Assembly: GCA_964426915.1 (NCBI GenBank) | Contig: CAYRTD010000009.1 | Span: 1 to 55,327, forward strand | DNA length: 55,327 nucleotides | Reading direction: 5' to 3' | DNA from: CAYRTD01 sp964426915 | Lineage (GTDB): Bacteria > Bacteroidota > Bacteroidia > Bacteroidales > GCA-2748055 | Notes under the pieces: generated by a model | What the model saw: the letters and a program-made list of their open reading frames with translations, nothing else | Databases searched by the model: none | Told to the model about the DNA's origin: nothing | Position numbers and translations under genes: made by a program | Shown: positions 27,219-36,121 of the stretch, in pieces | How positions within the stretch are numbered: position 1 is the first letter of the stretch | Layout: every line of letters starts with the position of its first letter

Positions 27219-28268
27219 CTATTTCAGTGGGATCTCTCTTTTTTCCTTATAACTTTTTCTGGCCACTTCTATTATCCTGATCACATTTGCTGCTTCACCG
27301 GGTTTTACTTTTAGTTCCGCATTATTACGAATGCACTGGTGAATGTTTTCATAAAATGCAGGATAGTTACCGGGAATGGTCTCGATATTTCCCTCATAGT
27401 GCAGATTTCCCATATTTGTGTTCAGCAGTCCCCAATCGTCGGGATTTTCTTCACCCCAACCTTCAAAAGAGGGGAGGTAACCATCCTTAAGGTCCTGTTC
27501 CTGAGGATCTATTCCCCATTTCAGAAAGGAGCCTTCGGTTCCATGAAGAATGTATCTGGGTCCCGGCTCTCTCACCAGGTAACTGCCCCGTGTCATCACT
27601 TTTATATGATCATAGCGTAAAATAACATCAAAACTGTCGTTTACATTTCCACCATCGCGTAATATTCTGAGATCTGCATAAACAGATTCCGGCATACCAA
27701 AGAGCACCAAGGCCTGGTCAATCATATGCGAACCAAGGTTAAAAAGTATTCCGGCTCCCGCATCGGCCGATTCCTTCCAAGTATCCTCCTGGATGAAATT
27801 TCTGTAGCGGTCAAAATGAGATTCGTAATCGACCAGTCGTCCAAGCATTTCCTTTTTTATTACCTCCTGAACAGTGAGAAAATCACTATCCCATCTACGG
27901 TTTTGAAAAACAGATAACAACAGGTCTTTTTTTTCTGAGATCTCCATGAGTTCAATAGCCTGCTCATAGCTTTGCGTAAAAGGCTTTTCAACCACTACGT
28001 GTTTTCCGGCTTCCAGTGCCATCTTTGCAAAAGGAAAATGCAGTGGGTCGGGAGTTGTTATAACAATTAATTCAATTTCACTATCCTTACAAAGATCTTT
28101 AAAATCCCTCACTATTTCAGCTTCAGGAAATGACTTTCTGCTGTTCTGCTGATGTCGTTCAACAATTTTCGTAACGGAAAAAGCCGGATTTGTTTTTAGG
28201 AGAGGTCCATGAAAGACCATTGAGGACATACCATAAGATGCAAGCCCTGTTTTAATCGGATTACTCAT
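27219..28268 (-). CDS. Gfo/Idh/MocA-family oxidoreductase, cytosolic
   Basis: NAD(P)-dependent sugar dehydrogenase-like protein of about 349 residues. The N-terminal Rossmann fold starts KTGLASYGMSSMVFHGPLL and continues to LIVITTPDPLHFPFAKMALEAGKHVVVEKPFTQS with the catalytic-loop EKP motif. The C-terminal alpha/beta domain holds FNLGSHMIDQALVLFG with the conserved His. I chose the ATG at 28268; the upstream ATG at 28310 would add a hydrophobic-looking but atypical leader. The gene diverges from the ApbE-like gene and converges with the glycosidase-like gene. It could oxidise or reduce a sugar or inositol derivative; the substrate is not evident. Confidence 0.88.
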   Translation of the reverse strand: MSNPIKTGLASYGMSSMVFHGPLLKTNPAFSVTKIVERHQQNSRKSFPEAEIVRDFKDLCKDSEIELIVITTPDPLHFPFAKMALEAGKHVVVEKPFTQSYEQAIELMEISEKKDLLLSVFQNRRWDSDFLTVQEVIKKEMLGRLVDYESHFDRYRNFIQEDTWKESADAGAGILFNLGSHMIDQALVLFGMPESVYADLRILRDGGNVNDSFDVILRYDHIKVMTRGSYLVREPGPRYILHGTEGSFLKWGIDPQEQDLKDGYLPSFEGWGEENPDDWGLLNTNMGNLHYEGNIETIPGNYPAFYENIHQCIRNNAELKVKPGEAANVIRIIEVARKSYKEKREIPLK

Positions 28269-28358
28269 AAATTTTGCTAATTTTGATGCCGTCAAATATA
28301 AAAAAACCAAAACAATTTTTGGTTGATTTTTTCAAGGTTTAAGGTTTTTTATTAAAAT

Positions 28359-29252
28359 ATGATCGCATACAGAAGTTTATTTGCCATGGGCACACGACTG
28401 GAAATGGTATTGCCAGGGGTGGATAATGAAATAGCAGACAAGATCTTTGAAGTGATTAGAGAAGATATAGACAGACATGAGAAAATGTTATCTATTTACA
28501 TTGAAGATTCTGAATTTTCAGGGATAAATCAAAATGCAGGGAATGCTCCCCACAAGGTTTCATCCGAATGTTTTAAATTGATAACCTCCCTGATAACCTA
28601 TCATAAACTTACAAATGGTTGTTTCGACCCTACTCTGGGTTTTGTTAAAAACGATCTTTTCGAACCTGAAGATGAGGAAATACAGCTGATCACTAAAATT
28701 GACATCCATAACAGAATTGGACTGGATTTTGATAATCATACTGTTTCATTTCGGATACCGGGAATAAAACTGGATTCCGGTGCTTTTGGCAAAGGTTATG
28801 CATTGGATTCCCTCAAAAAGATACTTTTGTCCTATAAAATTAATAATGCATTTATTAGTTTTGGCGATAGTTCCGTTATGACTATCGGAAAGCATCCTGC
28901 CGGTGAATTTTGGAAAATTGGAATACGGGACCTGGCTGATGAAAGGAGCAATGCATGGATATTCGAAATGAATGATGGGTCTGTTTCAACCTCAGGCAAT
29001 ACAATAAACAACCGACGGAAAAACATGGGAGGTCATATTTTTAATCCTCAGAATTCTTCATTCGAAGAGCGGCAGGCAGTTGTAAGTGTGAAAGGACCTT
29101 CAGCTTTTGAGACAGAAATATTATCGACTGCTTTGTTTGTAGCAAACAGGGACTACAGGAAGGAAATAATGAATAATTTCCCACAATATAAGGCCGTAGA
29201 ATTAGTTTATTCAGTAGAAGAAAATAAAACCTTAGTTTCAGAAATTAAATAA
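28359..29252 (+). CDS. ApbE-family FAD:protein FMN transferase-like protein
   Basis: ApbE proteins attach FMN to threonines of target proteins, using FAD and magnesium. The 297-residue protein shows the family order: RSLFAMGTRLEMVL, DRHEKMLSIYIEDSEFSGIN, LDSGAFGKGYALDSLKK (AKGYAxD-like motif), FGDSSVMTIG, SVSTSGNTIN, GHIFNPQNS and the metal-site region FETEILSTALFVAN. Unlike typical ApbE it has no signal peptide, and the usual Asp before the LSTAL segment is Glu, so activity should not be taken for granted. It is followed directly by a Tat-exported Gfo/Idh/MocA protein (start seven bases after its stop), suggesting a common transcript. Confidence 0.8.
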   Translation: MIAYRSLFAMGTRLEMVLPGVDNEIADKIFEVIREDIDRHEKMLSIYIEDSEFSGINQNAGNAPHKVSSECFKLITSLITYHKLTNGCFDPTLGFVKNDLFEPEDEEIQLITKIDIHNRIGLDFDNHTVSFRIPGIKLDSGAFGKGYALDSLKKILLSYKINNAFISFGDSSVMTIGKHPAGEFWKIGIRDLADERSNAWIFEMNDGSVSTSGNTINNRRKNMGGHIFNPQNSSFEERQAVVSVKGPSAFETEILSTALFVANRDYRKEIMNNFPQYKAVELVYSVEENKTLVSEIK

Positions 29253-29258
29253 GTGACA

Positions 29259-30515
29259 ATGACAAAAAATCTCAAAACCAACAGGAGGGATTTTATTAAA
29301 ACTTTTTCATTAGTGGCTGGAGCTTCCATGATTGCCAGTCAAATGCCCTGGCTGGATAGAGTTAATGCACAGGATGCCGACAGGGTCATTAAGCTTGGCA
29401 TTATCGGACCCGGTTCACGTGGGCGGTATCTTCTTCTGCATTTGCTTGAAATTCCAAATGTCGAAATTACCTGCTTTTGTGATAATTATGAACCTAATTT
29501 TTTGAAGGCTCAACACATGATTGGTCCCCATGCAAGAGGTTATACCGATTATAAAGAGATGCTTGAAAAGGAAGACATTAATGGAGTGATCATTGCGACA
29601 CCACTTTACGAACACGCACGAATGACGGTTGATGCGCTTGATGCCGGCATCCATGTTTTTTGTGAGAAGTCATTGGCTAAAACTTATGAAGAGGCCAATG
29701 CTATGGCAAAAGCACATAAAAGAAACAATAAGATCCTGATGCCGGGACACCAGCGGATGTTTGACCTAAAGTATCAGCAGGCATATAAGATGATCGCTGA
29801 TGGAAAACTCGGAGAAATTACCCATATCCGGGCTTTCTGGCATAGAAATAACGACTGGAGAAGACATGTCCCTTCTCCTGAACTCGAAAAAAAGATCAAC
29901 TGGAGGCTATATCATGAATTTTCCCTTGGTCTGGTAACAGAACTGGCATCTCATCAGGTGCAGGTGGCCAATCAGATCCTGGGAGAAGTACCCGAATATG
30001 TTACGGGTTCCGGAAGTATAAATTACTGGAAGGATGGCAGGGAAGTATTTGACAACATCAATATGATTTATAAATATCCCGGAGGAACTCATCTGGTGTA
30101 TGATTCAAATATTTCAAATAAGCATTATGGTCTGGAAGAACAGATCATGGGACCGCTGGGAACAATGGAACTTGAAAAAGGAAAGATGTTTGAAGAGTTC
30201 CCGCCACCAGCTCCTGCAGTTTTGCAGTTGATAAATCACATGGAACATAAGTTTTTTGATGCTGTACCTATTGGAGGTGCAAGCTGGGTTCCCGAGACTG
30301 CCGAAAGTGCCAAAGGTGATTATATCTATGATGAGGTTCTGGATGATGACGGCAGCAGGATGATGCTTGAAGCATTTGTCAGTTCTGTCCGTGACGATTA
30401 TGTGGATAGCGAACTGACCAAACAGGGATTTTATTCATCAATTGCAGCTACGATGGCATTTGAGGCTATGATGGAGAATAAAATTGTATACTGGCCTGAA
30501 GGCCTTGAATTTTAG
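29259..30515 (+). CDS. Tat-exported Gfo/Idh/MocA-family oxidoreductase
   Basis: A 418-residue protein with a twin-arginine signal (TNRRDFIKTFSLVAGASMIA, Ala-Gln-Asp region near 40) followed by a Rossmann domain (IKLGIIGPGSRGRYLLLHLL, ATPLYEHARMTVDALDAGIHVFCEKSLAKT with the EKS catalytic-loop motif) and a C-terminal domain containing HEFSLGLVTELASHQVQVAN. Tat export of a folded, cofactor-loaded enzyme is typical for the periplasmic GFOR-like group in Bacteroidota. A GTG six bases earlier is in frame but the ATG at 29259 gives the better signal. With the DUF1080 lipoprotein it may form a periplasmic 3-keto-glycoside pathway. Confidence 0.9.
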   Translation: MTKNLKTNRRDFIKTFSLVAGASMIASQMPWLDRVNAQDADRVIKLGIIGPGSRGRYLLLHLLEIPNVEITCFCDNYEPNFLKAQHMIGPHARGYTDYKEMLEKEDINGVIIATPLYEHARMTVDALDAGIHVFCEKSLAKTYEEANAMAKAHKRNNKILMPGHQRMFDLKYQQAYKMIADGKLGEITHIRAFWHRNNDWRRHVPSPELEKKINWRLYHEFSLGLVTELASHQVQVANQILGEVPEYVTGSGSINYWKDGREVFDNINMIYKYPGGTHLVYDSNISNKHYGLEEQIMGPLGTMELEKGKMFEEFPPPAPAVLQLINHMEHKFFDAVPIGGASWVPETAESAKGDYIYDEVLDDDGSRMMLEAFVSSVRDDYVDSELTKQGFYSSIAATMAFEAMMENKIVYWPEGLEF

Positions 30516-30569
30516 TCCCTTAGTGATAAATATATAATCCGGGTTTATAAGAAGTAAAAAGCATATCAC

Positions 30570-30812
30570 ATGAAAGATACTATAATTAAAGCTGAGCGTA
30601 AAAAGAAGGAGCTTATATTTTTGATTCTTAGTTTTATTGCTGCTTTTCTGTTTAATGTGTATTCGATTATTCGTTACGGTCATTCATTTAAGGAGATTTT
30701 AACGCAACTCCATATTGTTTTAATATTAACATTTGTTTTTTATGTTATATTTGCAATACTAAGATTAATATGGTGGTTATTTACACTCATTTACTTAAAG
30801 TTTTTAAAATGA
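30570..30812 (+). CDS. Small two-helix membrane protein, unknown function
   Basis: An 80-residue protein with a short charged N-terminus (KAERKKKE), a first membrane helix (LIFLILSFIAAFLFNVYSII), a short loop and a second helix (VLILTFVFYVIFAILRLIWW). No family is recognised with certainty, but similar small proteins occur widely in Bacteroidota. It is translationally coupled to the alkaline phosphatase by an ATGA overlap at 30809-30812, which supports it being real. Confidence 0.6.
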   Translation: MKDTIIKAERKKKELIFLILSFIAAFLFNVYSIIRYGHSFKEILTQLHIVLILTFVFYVIFAILRLIWWLFTLIYLKFLK

Positions 30813-31900
30813 TGATTAAAAATAGTTTTTGGATTTCAGGGCTGATATTTATTAGCTTTTTGTTTTCGTGTGGAGACAGCAATAAATCGCTTTCAGAAGA
30901 AACACCCAGGGTAAAGAATATAATATTTATGATTGGAGACGGGATGGGTGTTGCCCAGGTTTATGCGGCAATGGATAAGTCTGAGAATACAATGGCTATG
31001 GAAAAGGCTGAGTTCAGCGGATTATGTAAAACTGGTTCAATTTCCAGTAAAATCACCGATTCGGCTGCGGGAGGTACGGCCCTTGCTACCGGATATAAGA
31101 CCAGGAACGGAATGATTGGGATGGATACAACCGGACAGATTCTGAAAACTATTCTTGAATATGCTGAAGACAATGGTTTATCTTCCGGCTTGATCTCTAC
31201 CTCTTCTATAACGCATGCAACACCGGCATCTTTTATTGCGCATCAGCCAAGCCGAAATATGTATGAAGCTATTGCAGCAGACTTTCTGGCAACAGATATT
31301 GAAGTTTTTATCGGAGGTGGCTATGATCATTTCGCCAACAGGGAAGATGATCTCAACCTGATCGATTCCCTTAAATCAAAGGGATACTATGTAGCAAGGA
31401 CAATGGAAGAAGTTAAGCAATCCACTTCCGCTAAACTCGCCGGTCTTTTGGCAGAAGTTCATTTGCCGCCTGCTGCGGAAGGGAGGGATGACATGCTTCC
31501 CGAAGCGACAGCCAAAGCACTTGATATTTTAAATAAGAATGAAAACGGATTTTTCCTCATGGTAGAAAGTTCCCAGATTGACTGGGGAGGCCATGCCAAC
31601 GATATTGATTATGTGGTCACGGAAACTATTGATTTTGATAAGACTATAGATATCGCGCGTGAATTTGCTGAAAAGAATCCCGGTACCCTCGTGGTTGTTA
31701 CATCAGATCATGAAACGGGTGGTTTAACACTTAACTCAGGAGAAAATGGTGCCATTGCACCCCATTTTGGTACCGGAGGACATAGTGCTGTTTTGGTACC
31801 TGTATTTTCTTTTGGTGAGGGAGCAGGGGAATTTTCAGGAATTATGGATAATACGGATTTTTTCCCGAAATTCATGAAATTGTATGGATTCCGGCAATGA
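30809..31900 (+). CDS. Alkaline phosphatase lipoprotein
   Basis: A metal-dependent phosphomonoesterase of about 363 residues with a lipoprotein signal (hydrophobic run ending FLFSC, Cys21). Motifs: metal-binding Asp in IIFMIGDGMGVAQVYAA, the nucleophile Ser in TDSAAGGTALATGYKTRNG, SITHATPASFIAHQPSR, VESSQIDWGGHAND with metal ligands, VVTSDHETGG and a late GGHSAVLVP. It releases phosphate in the periplasm or on the outer surface. I chose the ATG at 30809, which overlaps the stop of the small membrane gene; the ATG at 30812 is equally possible, while 30770 lies inside the previous gene. The following gene also overlaps by four bases. Confidence 0.92.
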   Translation: MMIKNSFWISGLIFISFLFSCGDSNKSLSEETPRVKNIIFMIGDGMGVAQVYAAMDKSENTMAMEKAEFSGLCKTGSISSKITDSAAGGTALATGYKTRNGMIGMDTTGQILKTILEYAEDNGLSSGLISTSSITHATPASFIAHQPSRNMYEAIAADFLATDIEVFIGGGYDHFANREDDLNLIDSLKSKGYYVARTMEEVKQSTSAKLAGLLAEVHLPPAAEGRDDMLPEATAKALDILNKNENGFFLMVESSQIDWGGHANDIDYVVTETIDFDKTIDIAREFAEKNPGTLVVVTSDHETGGLTLNSGENGAIAPHFGTGGHSAVLVPVFSFGEGAGEFSGIMDNTDFFPKFMKLYGFRQ

Positions 31901-32811
31901 TCTTTTATAAACCTACAGGGAATTTCAATGGCAGGTTATTGCTGATGCTGGCAATTCTGCCTTTTTTTATTTCCTGCCGGAGCCTTAAAACCTTCCAGCC
32001 ATCTTCAATAGTGGTTTCCGGGGAAGAGAGGATTTCAGATTTACCTCATGAATTGCATGAAACTTCCGGGCTTGAAATTTTCAGGGATAGTCTTATTTCA
32101 TTTAATGACAGTGGTGGAGAACCTTCTCTGTATATTTTTTCTCCACTGGCGCCACTCTCTGCAAGGGAAAAACGGATTGCCGGAGTAAAAAATATTGACT
32201 GGGAAGATATTGCCAGAGGATCTGAACACTTTTATATCGGGGATTTTGGAAATAATAATGGTAGCCGCGATACCATGGTAATATACCGTTTTCCTATAAA
32301 TCAGCTTGATTCGAAGGAGCTTAGACCGGAATTAATAAGTTTCACTTTTAAGGAAAAATTAGCTGTTCATAAAAATAAGCCCAGAAATCCTTTCGACTGT
32401 GAGGCTATGACAATAATAAATGATTCCGTCTGGCTGTTTACCAAGAATTGGAGAGATAAAACCTCCTGGATATATAAATTTGCGGTCACTCCAGCTCACT
32501 ACGATCTTGCAGCTTACGATATTCTGGAACCCGGCATGCTGGTTACCGGCGCAGATTACATACCTGAAAAGAAGCTACTTTTTCTGATCGGCTATAAGAA
32601 TTTCACCCCCCGGATTATGGCTTACAGTTTTAATGGTAATTCATTTGAACCTATATTCCTGTTAAGACTTGGGAATCTTTTTGGGGTGCAGACAGAGGGT
32701 ATAGTAATAAAAGATAATATCATTTATTTCAGTAATGAAAAGAGTCTTGCTCCCCAGGGATTATACAGAATTTATTATGAGGAAAAATCGAGTCTCTCAA
32801 ACTCGAATTAA
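31897..32811 (+). CDS. Lipoprotein with probable beta-propeller, unknown function
   Basis: A 304-residue protein with a lipoprotein signal (hydrophobic run ending FFISC, Cys27). The rest alternates short strands, with recurring segments such as LHETSGLEIFRDSLISFNDSG, NIDWEDIARGSEHFYIGDFG, DCEAMTIINDSVWLFTKNW and QTEGIVIKDNIIYFSNE, giving a propeller-like pattern of phytase or esterase-like (SdiA-regulated) type. I know similar Bacteroidota proteins as hypothetical ones. The ATGA overlap with the alkaline phosphatase suggests a joint task, possibly phosphoester use or calcium-dependent binding, but this is inference only. Confidence 0.6.
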   Translation: MIFYKPTGNFNGRLLLMLAILPFFISCRSLKTFQPSSIVVSGEERISDLPHELHETSGLEIFRDSLISFNDSGGEPSLYIFSPLAPLSAREKRIAGVKNIDWEDIARGSEHFYIGDFGNNNGSRDTMVIYRFPINQLDSKELRPELISFTFKEKLAVHKNKPRNPFDCEAMTIINDSVWLFTKNWRDKTSWIYKFAVTPAHYDLAAYDILEPGMLVTGADYIPEKKLLFLIGYKNFTPRIMAYSFNGNSFEPIFLLRLGNLFGVQTEGIVIKDNIIYFSNEKSLAPQGLYRIYYEEKSSLSNSN

Positions 32812-32829
32812 ATTCTTTATTTTTGTGCA

Positions 32830-33459
32830 ATGAAATTCAATACTCAATTATTTGAAGACGGGCGTAAGCTTCCTGTTGTTGAAGAATTTTACAGTATTCA
32901 GGGAGAAGGATACCATTTTGGCAAACCTGCTTATTTCCTTCGCATTGGAGGATGCGATGTGGGATGCAGCTGGTGTGATACAAAGTTTTCATGGGATCCT
33001 GATCTGCATCCTGTTGTTGAGGTGGATTCTATCCTTGATAATATTTATAAATGCCCGGCAAAAGCGGTTGTGGTGACCGGAGGAGAGCCGCTCTTATTTG
33101 AGCTGGATTACCTCTGTGATGAATTAAAAAAAAATGACATAGAAACCTTACTTGAAACTTCCGGTTCCCATCGGGTTTCGGGGAACTGGGACTGGATATG
33201 CCTCTCACCCAAAAAGACACTTCCTCCGGTAGGAAGAATTCACCAGATGGCAAGTGAGCTGAAAATGATTATTGCCGATGAAGAAGACTTTCTCTGGGCG
33301 GAAGAAAACGCCCTTAAGGTGAAACCGAATTGTGAACTATATCTCCAGCCGGAATGGAGCGTTTATAACCAAATAATTGAGACACTCACCGAATATGTAA
33401 AAAACCATCCCCGATGGAAAGTATCTCTTCAGGCTCATAAGTTTATGCGGATACCCTAA
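32830..33459 (+). CDS. queE: 7-carboxy-7-deazaguanine synthase
   Basis: A radical SAM enzyme that rearranges 6-carboxy-tetrahydropterin to 7-carboxy-7-deazaguanine in queuosine and other 7-deazapurine synthesis. The start EEFYSIQGEGYHFGKPAYFLR is typical of QueE, followed by the cluster motif CDVGCSWCDTKFSW (CX3CX2C) and VVTGGEPLL. LSPKKTLPP and KMIIADEED match the C-terminal half. At 209 residues it is a normal QueE. No queC, queD or queF lies nearby. A TATTTTTG element at 32818-32825 looks like a -7 box but would leave a nearly leaderless mRNA, so transcription may come from the upstream operon, 18 bases away. Confidence 0.93.
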   Translation: MKFNTQLFEDGRKLPVVEEFYSIQGEGYHFGKPAYFLRIGGCDVGCSWCDTKFSWDPDLHPVVEVDSILDNIYKCPAKAVVVTGGEPLLFELDYLCDELKKNDIETLLETSGSHRVSGNWDWICLSPKKTLPPVGRIHQMASELKMIIADEEDFLWAEENALKVKPNCELYLQPEWSVYNQIIETLTEYVKNHPRWKVSLQAHKFMRIP

Positions 33460-33572
33460 TCTGCCTGATTCTTAATATTCCCGGAACAATAATCATGATA
33501 TTTCTTTGTTAATCCTATAGAAAATGGCTTATCGTTTTGTTTTTTGATAAATTTACCCACAAAAAAAATTAC

Positions 33573-35510
33573 ATGATAAAATATATCACTTTTTTGAGTT
33601 TAGTTTTCCTGATGGGACTTTCACATGTAGTCAAAGGTCAGGATCTTCATACTTCAAGCAAAAAAGCAAAAAAGGCTTTCACTTCCGCTGTAAATTATTT
33701 CGACAGGCACAATGATGAAATGGCCCTGGAATATATCAACAAAGCAATCAGGGCCGATAAGGATTTTGTTGAAGCATACATGGTGAAGGCTCAGATCCTT
33801 AAAGATCTTGGTGAATCAGAAATGGCAATAGATAACTTTAAAAAGGCCCTTTCTCTTGATCCTGATTTCTACCCGGAAGGGTATATGGTTCTTGCCGGAG
33901 TTCAGTTTCACAATGGTTATTACACGGATGCTCTAGATAATATTAATATTTTTATCGATAAAGGATCTTATGGGCAGATATCAGAGGCTGAAGCGAAGAG
34001 TTTTCAGGAAAGAGCCAAATTTGCTAAAAATTCTAAAGAAAATCCTGTTCCTTTTGAGCCGGAAAACCTGGGGGATTCCATTAACTCCACCCTGAATGAA
34101 TACTGGCCGTCACTTTCTCTGGATGAATCCAGGATCATATTTACCCGTATGTTGCCTGTGGATATGGGGACGAATAATTTAACAAGCGGGTTTCAGGAAG
34201 ATTTTTACTATTCCGACCGGAAAGAAAACGGTGAATGGTCTGAAAGAAAAATTGCCGGAGGGGTTCTGAATACTGATAAAAATGAAGGAGCCCAGAGTCT
34301 TTCAGCAGATGGTAGAATATTGTATTTTACCGCCTGTGACAGAATGGAGGGTTTTGGGAAATGTGACATATATATGTCTTATAATCATAATGATAACTGG
34401 GGTACGCCAATTAATTTAGGCGGTAATATCAATACAAAATATTCAGATAAACATCCTTCTGTGAGCTCCGATGGTAAGGAATTGTATTTTGCATCCGACC
34501 GTCCGGGGGGTAAGGGAGGTCTGGATATATGGGTGAGCAAAAAAGATGAGTACGGTCAGTGGGGTCTTCCGGTCAATCTGGGAGACAAAGTGAACACTTC
34601 GGGAAATGAACAGTCCCCTTTTATTCATGCAGATAATCACAGTCTGTATTTTTCATCCGAAGGCCATATGAATCTTGGCAGAGGGGATATTTTTGTGATA
34701 AAAAAGGAGGAAGACGGAAAGTGGGGAAGTCCCGAGAACCTCGGTTACCCAATAAATACGCATAATAATGAAATCGGTCTTATAGTCAATTCTTCTGGAA
34801 ACAAAGCGTATTATTCATCTGATCGCATTGAAGAGAAAGGAATGGATATTTATGCTTTTGATCTCTATGAAGAAGTTCAGCCAACGCCGGTTTCTTATAT
34901 GAAAGGCCGGGTATATAATGCAGAAACCTGGAGAGGAATTGAAGCTGAATTTGAACTGATCGATCTTGAAACCGCTGAACTGGTAATGCAGGTAAATTCA
35001 AATCCCGGTGAAGGAGACTATCTTGTTCCAGTACCTGTGAACAGGGATTATGCACTTAATGTATCACAACCCGGATTCCTTTTCTATTCGGATCATTTCG
35101 AACTTAAGGGTCATTATGAGGTTAGCGATCCTTTTATAAAAGATGTTCCGCTGAAACCTATTAAACCCGGAGAAAAAGTCGTTTTGAATAATGTGTTCTT
35201 TAATTTTGATAAAGCTACACTAAGAAACGAATCCGAAATAGAACTGAATAAGACTTATGAGTTCCTGGTAAAGAATCCTGATTTAAGGGTAAGAATAGGA
35301 GGACACACCGATAACATCGGTAGTGATGAATATAATAATGAATTGTCTGAAAGAAGGGCCAAGGCAGTAGTAGATTTTCTTATTGATAAAGGAATAGATC
35401 ACTCCCGACTGGAATATGAAGGATTCGGAGCATCACAACCCATTGAAGATAATTCAACCGAAGAAGGAAGAGCCAGGAACCGTAGAACTGAGCTTGAGAT
35501 CATCCGGTAA
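33573..35510 (+). CDS. OmpA-family protein with TPR and PD40 propeller repeats
   Basis: An envelope protein of 645 residues: signal peptide (hydrophobic run to VVKGQD), TPR-like helices (about 30-140; e.g. VEAYMVKAQILKDLGESEMA), a PD40/WD40-like propeller (about 165-410) with repeats such as EGAQSLSADGRILYFTA, KHPSVSSDGKELYFASDRPGG and SLYFSSEGHMNLGRGDIF, a carboxypeptidase-regulatory-like beta domain, and a C-terminal OmpA domain (about 530-645) with peptidoglycan-binding residues in GGHTDNIGSDEYNNELSERRA. Such proteins sit in the outer membrane and bind peptidoglycan; some relatives (PorE-like) belong to type IX secretion. I chose the ATG at 33573 over 33537 for the signal peptide. Confidence 0.88.
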   Translation: MIKYITFLSLVFLMGLSHVVKGQDLHTSSKKAKKAFTSAVNYFDRHNDEMALEYINKAIRADKDFVEAYMVKAQILKDLGESEMAIDNFKKALSLDPDFYPEGYMVLAGVQFHNGYYTDALDNINIFIDKGSYGQISEAEAKSFQERAKFAKNSKENPVPFEPENLGDSINSTLNEYWPSLSLDESRIIFTRMLPVDMGTNNLTSGFQEDFYYSDRKENGEWSERKIAGGVLNTDKNEGAQSLSADGRILYFTACDRMEGFGKCDIYMSYNHNDNWGTPINLGGNINTKYSDKHPSVSSDGKELYFASDRPGGKGGLDIWVSKKDEYGQWGLPVNLGDKVNTSGNEQSPFIHADNHSLYFSSEGHMNLGRGDIFVIKKEEDGKWGSPENLGYPINTHNNEIGLIVNSSGNKAYYSSDRIEEKGMDIYAFDLYEEVQPTPVSYMKGRVYNAETWRGIEAEFELIDLETAELVMQVNSNPGEGDYLVPVPVNRDYALNVSQPGFLFYSDHFELKGHYEVSDPFIKDVPLKPIKPGEKVVLNNVFFNFDKATLRNESEIELNKTYEFLVKNPDLRVRIGGHTDNIGSDEYNNELSERRAKAVVDFLIDKGIDHSRLEYEGFGASQPIEDNSTEEGRARNRRTELEIIR

Positions 35511-36121
35511 AAGTGTCATAAATAGCCTCTCCTTAGCCTCTTAAAGGGTAATCGGTGAAGGGTAGACCTTCTCCCATCAACCCTTAAAGGTAATCGGTGA
35601 TCGGTAATCGGTGTGGCATTGTCTATAAACCCATCAACCCATCAACCCATCAACCCTTAAAGGTGATCGGTGATCGGTAATCGGTGTGACATTGTCTATA
35701 AACCCATCAACCCATCAACCCATCAACCCTTAAAGGTGATCGGTNNNNNNNNNNNNNNNNNNNNNNNNNNNNNNNNNNNNNNNNNNNNNNNNNNNNNNNN
35801 NNNNNNNNNNNNNNNNNNNNNNNNNNNNNNNNNNNNNNNNNNNNGATCGGTGATCGGTAATCGGTGTGATCGGTGATCGGTGGCATTGTCTATAAACCCA
35901 TCAACCCATCAACCCATCAACCAATAAACGATGATTTCACCCTATTCTCCCTCACTCCCCCAATTCCCCCCAATCCATCGAAAACCTGTTATCCAATATC
36001 TTCCAAAATCCCGAATATTTTAGTAATTTCCGCAGCTATTTTAAATATTCATCATCCCCATAGTGAAGATTATCTTTATGAGCGTAAATTCAATTAAACT
36101 TTTTTATTAAATGATATTATT
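35511..36121. repeat. 73-bp minisatellite with assembly gap
   Basis: The unit contains several ATCGGTG-like steps, then CATTGTCTATAAA and three CCCATCAA steps. Successive units start at 35617 and 35690 in phase (73 bases). 100 N fill 35745-35844, and another unit with an altered ATCGGT block lies at about 35845-35925. The gap most likely collapses an unknown number of units. The rest (35930-36121) is unique, AT-rich sequence before the C1 peptidase gene. Open frames across this stretch are created by the repeats and the N run and are not genes. Confidence 0.85.

Noticed and set aside
35590..35930. CRISPR array
   Set aside because: The repeated units are continuous tandem copies without unique spacers, and no cas gene is near.
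35670..36097. Open frames across the minisatellite and the N run
   Set aside because: They consist of translated repeat units and unknown bases; no start signal or family pattern.
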